Positions 7,652 to 12,500 of a DNA stretch of 12,500 bases are shown one piece after another. The notes below the pieces were generated by a model. That model did no database searches. It saw nothing but the letters and a program-made list of their open reading frames with translations, and was not told the origin of the DNA. The first letter of the stretch is position 1. Each line of letters starts with the position of its first letter. The position numbers were made by a program, and so were the translations under genes. Source of the DNA: Candidatus Omnitrophota bacterium (GTDB taxonomy: Bacteria; Omnitrophota; Gorgyraeia; 2-02-FULL-51-18; JAGOUK01). The stretch spans positions 2,789 through 15,288 of the forward strand of contig JADGBA010000012.1 in assembly GCA_015231685.1 (NCBI GenBank), in the 5' to 3' direction.

Positions 7652-7679
7652 AGTATACCGAATAGTTTCCATAAATCAA
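7652..7679 (-). promoter_or_regulatory. Candidate sigma-70 promoter for the fecR-like gene
   Basis: Read on the minus strand, TTGATT (7674-7679) and TATACT (7652-7657) are separated by 16 nt. Predicted transcription would begin near 7645, just ahead of the AGGAGG at 7639-7644. The stretch is AT-rich against a GC-rich background. If real, it could drive the whole fecR-HD-queA-nnrE-tgt-yajC-secDF chain. Matched by eye only. Confidence 0.5.
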
Positions 7680-7734
7680 TATTCTTTATAATCTGTTTTA
7701 TGATTTAATATACGTTAATCAAAACTTGCGCTCT
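7680..7734 (-). other. AT-rich spacer with a weak imperfect hairpin
   Basis: This part of the 101-nt gap between the TPR gene and the fecR-like gene is strongly AT-rich. GTTTT (7695-7699) plus GATT (7702-7705) can pair with AATC (7717-7720) plus AAAAC (7721-7725), with a 2-nt bulge. The stem is almost all A-T, so it is at best a weak terminator for the TPR gene or an upstream activating region for the next promoter. Confidence 0.3.
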
Positions 7735-8247
7735 TCAACTTCTGCCCAAAGCCTTCTTGGCGCCCCCATGATTTGGGTCCAACTGCAGAACCTTGAGGTA
7801 ATATCCGGCGGCAATTCTTGGTCGCTGATACACACTCTTATTGATTTCCGCAACCTGAAACAGCGTCGACGCGGCGTTCGCGTTGTCGCGGTAACCCATA
7901 AAGATTTTGGTGGCCATCAGATACTCCTTCTCGACCAACTTAAAGATCCGCCTTCCAATAATACGGTTTCCGGCCTTCATCTCCGCAAGTCCCTTCTCGC
8001 GGAGTATTCTCGCGTAGTGCAGATGCCATTTGGCGTCATATGGGTTGGTTTTGGTGGCCGCTTGAAGAAACTTGGTTCCCTCATTGATGTTGCCCTGCTT
8101 AAGGAGGCTTAGTCCCATTTCGCCATATTCATCGGCCCGGTCCATCATCTCCACAGTCTCCGCCGCCCGACCTGCTCCCACAACCGACATCATGACAAAC
8201 ACAGCAAGCACGCATCCAACGGCACTCTTCCTTCCAAAGACTCTCAT
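7735..8247 (-). CDS. Exported tetratricopeptide-repeat protein
   Basis: A 170-residue protein with a signal peptide: basic MRVFGRK, a hydrophobic stretch at 8-25, and likely cleavage around GRAA/E at 29-30. The rest is helical, with TPR-like units at about 36-70 (ADEYGEMGLSLLKQGN...ATKTNPYDA), 71-105, and 135-168 (YYLKVLQLDPNHGGAKKALG). TPRs mediate protein-protein contacts, so this is probably a periplasmic scaffold. The start was chosen at ATG 8245-8247, which has AGGAGG at 8252-8257 and puts the signal peptide at the N-terminus. An in-frame upstream ATG (8293-8295) would add 16 residues without a good ribosome site and would overlap the divergent promoter. It is transcribed away from the plus-strand TIGR04073-like gene and towards the fecR-like gene. 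Confidence 0.85.
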   Translation of the reverse strand: MRVFGRKSAVGCVLAVFVMMSVVGAGRAAETVEMMDRADEYGEMGLSLLKQGNINEGTKFLQAATKTNPYDAKWHLHYARILREKGLAEMKAGNRIIGRRIFKLVEKEYLMATKIFMGYRDNANAASTLFQVAEINKSVYQRPRIAAGYYLKVLQLDPNHGGAKKALGRS

Positions 8248-8274
8248 ATTCCCTCCTGTCATACAGCCAGCCTT

Positions 8275-8317
8275 AAGATACACATCCCTTGACAAGCTCT
8301 TCCGGGACAGGTATCTT
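8275..8317. repeat. Long inverted repeat in the divergent promoter spacer
   Basis: AAGATAC (8275-8281) and GTATCTT (8311-8317) are exact inverted copies. The dyad continues inward, after three mismatched positions, with TCCC (8285-8288) against GGGA (8304-8307). The centre lies near 8296. The right arm contains the predicted -10 of the plus-strand promoter. The left arm presents the same TATCTT hexamer to the minus strand (8275-8280), about 28 bp ahead of the TPR start codon. This could be an operator or a pair of mirrored -10 elements. Confidence 0.5.
8289..8317 (+). promoter_or_regulatory. Sigma-70-like promoter of the TIGR04073-like gene
   Basis: A perfect -35 TTGACA (8289-8294) is followed after exactly 17 nt by TATCTT (8312-8317), which matches four of six consensus -10 positions. 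The predicted start of transcription, about 8323-8325, is only 4-6 nt before the ATG at 8329, so the transcript may be effectively leaderless. Confidence 0.6.
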
Positions 8318-8328
8318 TATTTTCAATC

Positions 8329-8841
8329 ATGTTAACCGTTTACTCAACATTCGTCAAAAAAGTCGCGATCTCCGCTTCGCTTGCAGCGCTGATTCTCAGC
8401 GTGAGTATGGTCGCTGAAGCCTCAGACGCCAAGAGCGACTGGCCTCCGGCCCAGTCCAAGAAATTCAACCGAGGCGTCACAAACGCACTCTCTGGGCTTC
8501 GCGAGATTCCAAACACGACGAATCAGATGGCGGAAGAAAGAAGCGGATTTGAAGCGCTCACGACCGGCCTTCCCCGCGGTATCGGTCGCGCCATTGCCCG
8601 CACCGGCGCCGGGATTTACGAAGCAGCAACATTTTTGATTCCCGCCCCGGAGGATTTTGAGCCGGTTATGGAGCCTGTGGACACTGACGATGAGGCTCGC
8701 GGGTTTCGCGAAACTTTGGACGCGATGGTCCCGGGCCCTCTCGAGCCCCCCAAACAGCGTATCAAAACTCCCGTAGAGCCCAAGCCTTACTCCTCAAACA
8801 TCTCGCCCAAACGAAGCCGCGCTCACGGCTGGATGGGTTGA
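8329..8841 (+). CDS. Small exported protein resembling the TIGR04073 exosortase-associated family
   Basis: A 170-residue protein and the only plus-strand gene. It has an N-terminal signal peptide (hydrophobic core about 12-28, likely cut near AEA/S at 29-32). The conserved-looking core at about 44-112 reads KKFNRGVTNALSGLREIPN, then GLPRGIGRAIARTGAGIYEAATF, then PAPEDFEPVMEPV. From memory this matches TIGR04073, small secreted proteins noted in genomes that encode exosortases; no exosortase gene is in this window. The C-terminal 50 residues are proline- and charge-rich and look disordered. Function is unknown. The start is the only reasonable one: no alternative start codon lies before the signal peptide core, yet no Shine-Dalgarno precedes it. 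Its stop faces that of the 106-residue gene across 6 nt. Confidence 0.8.
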   Translation: MLTVYSTFVKKVAISASLAALILSVSMVAEASDAKSDWPPAQSKKFNRGVTNALSGLREIPNTTNQMAEERSGFEALTTGLPRGIGRAIARTGAGIYEAATFLIPAPEDFEPVMEPVDTDDEARGFRETLDAMVPGPLEPPKQRIKTPVEPKPYSSNISPKRSRAHGWMG

Positions 8842-8847
8842 TACCCC

Positions 8848-9168
8848 CTACCTTCGTAGAAGCGCACTGCCGATCACCCAAATGGCCGCAAGTGTCACTG
8901 CGGCCGTCAAGACCGCCATGCACTCAGGCAAATATTTGAAGAATTTTCTGCGGCGTGTGTCGGATTCGGCGTTGCGGATAACGCGCGGGAGCGAGTCGGG
9001 ATTTGGTGGGGGCGCGCCAAACACCTTCTCGGCCAATTCCCGGGTTTCCATTTCATTTGCAATCTTTTCTGCCTCGGATAGACGTGTCTTCACACGCTTC
9101 AGAATTTGATCTGACGTTTGGTAGCTGATACTGTTTTTCATGGTCTCCATCCGTTGTTTTGCAGTCAT
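8848..9168 (-). CDS. Small C-terminally anchored membrane protein, unknown function
   Basis: I do not recognise this 106-residue protein. The first 75 residues are polar and probably helical (about 15-50, SDQILKRVKTRLSEAEKIANEMETRELAEKVF in pattern), followed by a proline-rich turn APPPNPDSLP and a basic patch TRRRKFFKY. A single membrane helix at about 82-103 ends in LLRR, giving the shape of a tail-anchored protein with a cytoplasmic N-terminal domain. ATG at 9166-9168 has GAGG about 9 nt upstream; ATGs at 9150 and 9141 are alternative starts. It lies 27 nt after the spoIID-like gene and probably shares its transcript. The 6-nt convergent gap to the plus-strand gene leaves no room for a terminator outside coding sequence. 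Confidence 0.7.
   Translation of the reverse strand: MTAKQRMETMKNSISYQTSDQILKRVKTRLSEAEKIANEMETRELAEKVFGAPPPNPDSLPRVIRNAESDTRRRKFFKYLPECMAVLTAAVTLAAIWVIGSALLRR
8884..8905. repeat. 7-bp GC-rich inverted repeat near the convergent gene ends
   Basis: GGCCGCA (8884-8890) and TGCGGCC (8899-8905) are exact reverse complements around an 8-nt loop. The repeat is 43 nt past the stop of the plus-strand gene and inside the last codons of the opposing gene. No T-run follows on either strand. It could stabilise or end the plus-strand message, but may be chance. Confidence 0.35.
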
Positions 9169-9195
9169 TATATCAGACCTCTTCCCCGCGGTAAT

Positions 9196-10341
9196 TCAAT
9201 AGAGTTTTGTTAGCTTCGAACCCGGGTAGTAAAATTCCAGAATTTCATCATAACGCTTGCGCACAATAGCCTGTCCCAGCGCGCCCCATTGGCACATGCC
9301 CACCGCATGCCCCCATCCCCGCCCGACAAAATTGATCCGACCCCGGGATTGAGACAGTTCAAATTTTTCACTCCGGATGACGGTGGGTCCGACCCAAAGC
9401 CGCAGATCTTTAACCAATATTGTCTTGGACTGCACCGGCCCTTGAATCACAACATCCAGCAGGTGCCCGGAGGGTGAAACCACGCCCGGAAGAAGCGCGG
9501 TGATCTCCCCCCGCCAGACACCGCGCTCGGTCAGCAAATCCTCAAGCTCCCGGAGTCCGACATCCGTTTTCCAGGAGTAATGGGGAGAAAACCAGCACGA
9601 GGAGCACTCAACCCCGCCCCGCAGGGGCGGCAGATCAATATTCCAAAGTTCAGAGGCGTTGCGCGTCACACCGCCGCAGGTCGCATGAAAAAAGGTGGGG
9701 AATATCTTCTCTTCGTAAGTCATTACTTCCCCCCGGGTAGCGTCAACGGCGTCGGAGCTGCGGCCGCGCTCCGACCCGGCCCCTCCATACATCTGAGAGC
9801 TCTGATTGTTGTACACATCGAACGGTTTGCCTGTGCGCTCCTTCTTCTGATAGAGCGCGTACGTCCGGGAGGCTACTGCTTGAGCCTTCAGAGCCTCCAT
9901 CGGCCACCACGAACCCACTTCATGAAAAAGTACCCCGTAGAGATATTCCTCTACATCCACCGTATTCACAACCATCAGATTTTCGTCGGATATCCGCTGC
10001 AGCGTGATGTGTCCCCTAAACGGAAGGTCATTGACAAACAAATCGGCAGGAACATCGCTATACACGTGCACGCGGGCCGGAAACCGCACGCCCGCGATGC
10101 TGATACCTTTTGGCAGGGCTCGAACCCGTACGCCTGAGAGATTTCGGCTATCGGAAAGGATCTTGCCGGTATCCGAATCAACAACCCGGTAGCCGCCAAG
10201 AACGGTGAGCTTGACGGAAGGCTGGCCATCGGCGATCAATACACGAATGCCCCGGTCCGGAGAGCCCTCATTGACCGCAAACGCCGCAGCGCACCCCGAC
10301 ACCAGCATCAAAATTGCCAAGACCAGCGAACCGCGGTTCAT
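9196..10341 (-). CDS. SpoIID/LytB-family peptidoglycan lytic transglycosylase lipoprotein
   Basis: A 381-residue envelope protein. The N-terminus ends its hydrophobic stretch with VSGC at 14-17, a fair lipobox, so it is probably a lipoprotein anchored at Cys17. The SpoIID domain begins near 120: VDVEEYLYGVLFHEVGSWWPMEALKAQAVASRTYAL carries the likely catalytic Glu141. It is followed by FFHATCGGVT (His219, Cys222) and ECSSC (Cys246, Cys249), compatible with the metal site known in some SpoIID enzymes, and GRGWGHAVGMCQWGA near the C-terminus. In spore formers SpoIID cleaves glycan strands that lack stem peptides. Nothing here suggests sporulation, so a role in cell-wall remodelling or division is more likely. 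ATG at 10339-10341 is 2 nt after the ruvB stop with only a weak AGAGAAG upstream, so coupling to ruvB is probable. Confidence 0.93.
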   Translation of the reverse strand: MNRGSLVLAILMLVSGCAAAFAVNEGSPDRGIRVLIADGQPSVKLTVLGGYRVVDSDTGKILSDSRNLSGVRVRALPKGISIAGVRFPARVHVYSDVPADLFVNDLPFRGHITLQRISDENLMVVNTVDVEEYLYGVLFHEVGSWWPMEALKAQAVASRTYALYQKKERTGKPFDVYNNQSSQMYGGAGSERGRSSDAVDATRGEVMTYEEKIFPTFFHATCGGVTRNASELWNIDLPPLRGGVECSSCWFSPHYSWKTDVGLRELEDLLTERGVWRGEITALLPGVVSPSGHLLDVVIQGPVQSKTILVKDLRLWVGPTVIRSEKFELSQSRGRINFVGRGWGHAVGMCQWGALGQAIVRKRYDEILEFYYPGSKLTKLY

Positions 10342-10343
10342 AT

Positions 10344-11453
10344 TCAGAAAAGACTTCTCTGACCACTCGGGTCTTTTGCCAAACGCCCCAAATGATCGAC
10401 CGCCTTCCGCGTCGCCGAGCGGCCCCGCGCGGTCCGCTTCAGGAGACCCGCCTTCAACAGATAAGGCTCCACCACGTCCACGATCGTGTCAGACTCCTCA
10501 TTCAAAGTCGCGGCAAGCGATTCGATACCTACCGGACCGCCATTATAAATTTCCATAATGGCGCGAAGAACCCGCCGATCCATCGGATCCAGACCCGCCC
10601 GATCCACCCCCTGGCCATCCAGCGCCGCCGCGGCGACATCTGCATCCAGACGCCCCCCCGCCTTGACCTGGGAAAAATCCCTGACCCGTCTGAGAAGACG
10701 GTTGGCTATCCGTGGGGTCCCACGGGACCGTCTTGCGATTTCCATCGCGGAAGAGTCGTCTATACGGATAGAAAGGAGGCCCGCAGAACGCTTGACGATC
10801 TGGACCAGGTCTTCGGGTTCGTAAAAATCAAGGTGCGCGAGGATCCCGAACCGATCCCGCATCGGGGCGCTCAGCAGACCCGAACGCGTGGTTGCGCCGA
10901 TCAACGAAAAACGCTTCAGCGTAAACTTGATCGTCTTGGCGTACGGCCCTTTGTCGATAACAAAATCAATATTGAAGTTCTCCATTGCCGGATAGATAAA
11001 CTCTTCAACAACCTTACTCAAGCGGTGAATTTCATCAATGAACAGAATATCTCCATCGTTAAGGTTGGTGAGCACACCGATAAGATCTCCCGCGCGTTCG
11101 ATTGCCGGCCCGGACGTCGCGGTGATTTTGGCGCCCATTTCGTGGGCAATGATGTGGGCCAGCGTCGTTTTGCCCAGCCCCGGCGGCCCGGAGAGAAGCA
11201 CGTGCTCCATGGGTTCCGAGCGCTTCAACGATGCCTGAATGGCGATGCTCAGATTTTCTTTGACGGTTTTTTGGCCTGTAAAATCCCCCAAGCGAGACGG
11301 ACGGAGATTTAATTCAAGTATCCGGTCGTCTTCCGCCGGCTCTGCAGACACCACCTTCTTTCGTTCATCCCGCTCAAAATCAATCGCTTCGCGCCGTGCT
11401 CTCGGCCGCTTCGATTCCTGCGGGAGTCCTCCCGGAACTGAATCGGGACTCAT
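10344..11453 (-). CDS. ruvB: Holliday junction branch-migration helicase RuvB
   Basis: The hexameric AAA+ motor that drives Holliday junctions through the RuvA core. Landmarks are Walker [10 protein letters not shown] at 89-97, Walker [12 protein letters not shown] at 135-145, sensor 1 LIGATTRSG at 184-192, the arginine-finger region PMRDRFG at 197-203, sensor 2 [16 protein letters not shown] at 244-259, and a C-terminal winged helix to the end. At 369 residues it is longer than usual because about 30 polar, basic residues precede the typical N-terminus ([24 protein letters not shown]). ATG at 11451-11453 overlaps the ruvA stop (ATGA). GTG codons at 11352-11354 and 11349-11351 would give the standard length, so the start is not settled. 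Confidence 0.97.
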   Translation of the reverse strand: MSPDSVPGGLPQESKRPRARREAIDFERDERKKVVSAEPAEDDRILELNLRPSRLGDFTGQKTVKENLSIAIQASLKRSEPMEHVLLSGPPGLGKTTLAHIIAHEMGAKITATSGPAIERAGDLIGVLTNLNDGDILFIDEIHRLSKVVEEFIYPAMENFNIDFVIDKGPYAKTIKFTLKRFSLIGATTRSGLLSAPMRDRFGILAHLDFYEPEDLVQIVKRSAGLLSIRIDDSSAMEIARRSRGTPRIANRLLRRVRDFSQVKAGGRLDADVAAAALDGQGVDRAGLDPMDRRVLRAIMEIYNGGPVGIESLAATLNEESDTIVDVVEPYLLKAGLLKRTARGRSATRKAVDHLGRLAKDPSGQRSLF

Positions 11454-12115
11454 GATACTGAGGCCCCGGATGCGGAATCCCCTTCCCTTGCCGGGGATAC
11501 CATTTTTTGGCGGTAAACCTCATTCAAGAGCTCTTCCACGGATTGGATGCCTGATTTGGATCCGAGAGCCCGCTCAAGCATCTTCTGAGCCTCGTCCTTT
11601 CGGTACTGCAGCTGAAGCAAAACCTGCATCGCTTCTTCTTCAAGATCCGTCTTGGGCGGGGTCTCGCCCCGTGCCCCCCCGTCCCGGATGAGCGCAAACT
11701 TACCCACCTTACCCTCCAGCTTGGCAATAATCTCACGCGCTCTTTGGTCTCCGACACCCGGCAAAGTCTTTAAGAAAGCCCTGTCCCCCTGATCGATCGC
11801 TGTCGCAATCTGCGGAATCGCCACCGATAGCGCTTTGAGGGCTGCTCGGGGGCCGATTCCCGAAACCGTAATGAATTTTTCAAAGAACTCCCTCTCAATT
11901 TTGTTTTTAAATCCGATGAGAACCGGGATCGAGCGGGAGGGGTCCGATTGTACGTAGTGGTAAATGACGAGGCTGACCGCTTCACCTTCCTGAAGAGCTT
12001 CCATATCTCTCAGCACGCCAGCCGCCACGAAGACTTCGTGATGAATACCCCCGACATTAAGCGTGACCGAGTGATCGCTCCGCTCCGCCAGATGTCCATC
12101 CATTCGCACAATCAT
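11450..12115 (-). CDS. ruvA: Holliday junction branch-migration protein RuvA
   Basis: Tetrameric junction-binding protein that targets RuvB. Its 221 residues show the OB-fold domain ([11 protein letters not shown] through [17 protein letters not shown], about 1-69). Two helix-hairpin-helix DNA-contact motifs follow, [13 protein letters not shown] and [19 protein letters not shown]. After an acidic linker comes the RuvB-interacting domain III with [21 protein letters not shown]. The C-terminus carries about 20 extra serine- and charge-rich residues. ATG at 12113-12115 has GAGG 5 nt upstream. It begins 7 nt after the ruvC stop and overlaps ruvB by 4 nt, giving the classic ruvCAB order. Confidence 0.97.
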   Translation of the reverse strand: MIVRMDGHLAERSDHSVTLNVGGIHHEVFVAAGVLRDMEALQEGEAVSLVIYHYVQSDPSRSIPVLIGFKNKIEREFFEKFITVSGIGPRAALKALSVAIPQIATAIDQGDRAFLKTLPGVGDQRAREIIAKLEGKVGKFALIRDGGARGETPPKTDLEEEAMQVLLQLQYRKDEAQKMLERALGSKSGIQSVEELLNEVYRQKMVSPAREGDSASGASVS

Positions 12116-12122
12116 CAGAACC

Positions 12123-12500
12123 TCACAATTCTTTTTTGCGCGTCAACGCGTAGCTGACCGCCACAGCAAGCGCGTCCGTCACATCGGCCGGCCGAATCGG
12201 GTGTTTGATATCCAACATCCCCTGAATCGCCCTGCCGATCTGATCCTTACCCGCATGGCCGTGAGACAAAATCGCCTTTTTGACGCGCGTTGACGGCAGG
12301 TTCGCCAAGGGAATCCCTGTCTCGCCTGCCGTGAGGCAGATGACGCCTCTGGCATGCCCCATCAGAATAGCAGTCGTCGGATGCCGGTAATCCGAATATA
12401 ATTTTTCAAGAGCCAAAACGCCAGGCTCGGTTTCCTTGATTAAATCCGACAAACCTTCGTGGATGATGCGCAGTCGCTCGGCAATCGATTGACTGGACCG
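12123..12500 (-). CDS. ruvC: Crossover junction endodeoxyribonuclease RuvC, C-terminal part
   Basis: The reading frame is open to the right edge, so this is the C-terminal 125 codons of RuvC, which cuts Holliday junctions symmetrically. The fragment has the RL.II..GL..LI.E..P segment, ALEKLY with the second catalytic acid, the GHARGVI helix, VKKAILSHGHAGKDQIGRAI for DNA contact, and PADVTDALAVAVSYA with the two closing Asp residues. The first catalytic Asp (GIDPG motif) and about 40 N-terminal residues lie outside the window. A TTG at 12450-12452 could be read as a start but would cut the conserved core, so it is not the real start. Confidence 0.93.
   Translation of the reverse strand, partial: RSSQSIAERLRIIHEGLSDLIKETEPGVLALEKLYSDYRHPTTAILMGHARGVICLTAGETGIPLANLPSTRVKKAILSHGHAGKDQIGRAIQGMLDIKHPIRPADVTDALAVAVSYALTRKKEL

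Noticed and set aside
9167..9172. Perfect TATAAT on the minus strand at the start of the 106-residue gene
   Set aside because: It overlaps the start codon and the nearest -35-like TTGAAT (9194-9199) is 21 nt away, too far; probably incidental unless a downstream ATG is used.
9580..10137. Plus-strand open frame of 185 codons opposite the spoIID-like gene
   Set aside because: Antisense to a gene with conserved motifs throughout; composition is that of a reverse-frame shadow.
10711..10730. Overlapping short palindromes (CGTGGG-GT-CCCACG and GGTCCC-AC-GGGACC) inside ruvB
   Set aside because: Stems of 6 bp with 2-nt loops in GC-rich coding sequence cannot form real hairpins and are expected by chance.
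10314..11312. Plus-strand open frame of 332 codons opposite ruvB
   Set aside because: Antisense to the complete RuvB coding sequence; no recognisable domain and no ribosome site or promoter; treated as a shadow frame.
12450..12452. TTG as a possible start of ruvC
   Set aside because: The same frame stays open to the edge and encodes RuvC-like sequence upstream, so the gene is simply cut by the window boundary.

Overview
The window is a gene-dense bacterial chromosome segment: about 97% is coding, GC is moderately high, and no gene-free stretch reaches 300 bases. Thirteen genes lie on the minus strand and one (8329-8841) on the plus strand. I see no tRNA, rRNA, CRISPR array, insertion sequence or phage gene. 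The combination of a fused SecD-SecF, a SpoIID-type lipoprotein beside ruvCAB, an exported FecR-domain protein, and a small exported protein resembling the TIGR04073 exosortase-associated family points to a diderm of the PVC superphylum or Candidatus Omnitrophota. That placement is an inference and was not tested.

Reading in the direction of transcription (right to left), the right third carries ruvC (N-terminus outside the window), ruvA and ruvB, the Holliday-junction resolvasome. They are tightly packed with a SpoIID/LytB-type peptidoglycan lytic lipoprotein and a 106-residue C-terminally anchored membrane protein of unknown function.

The middle (about 6.2-8.85 kb) is the accessory-looking part. 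The plus-strand TIGR04073-like gene converges on the 106-residue gene and diverges from an exported TPR protein. The 81-bp divergent spacer holds a consensus-like sigma-70 promoter and a long inverted repeat. Next come an exported FecR-domain protein with its own promoter and a small HD-domain hydrolase.

The left half is a chain of overlapping genes: fecR-like > HD hydrolase > queA > nnrE > a 4-helix membrane protein > tgt > yajC > secDF, then recJ after a 50-nt gap (C-terminus outside the window). It joins two queuosine enzymes (QueA, Tgt), NAD(P)HX repair, the SecDF-YajC translocase accessory complex and a DNA-repair exonuclease. The overlaps (TGATG, TAATG, GTGA, ATGA) suggest one translationally coupled transcript, plausibly driven from the promoter upstream of the fecR-like gene.

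Most genes are conserved housekeeping functions. The parts most likely to be undescribed are the fecR/TPR/TIGR04073/HD envelope cluster with its symmetrical divergent promoter, and the two small membrane proteins. I do not see a clear-cut novel defence or mobile system.
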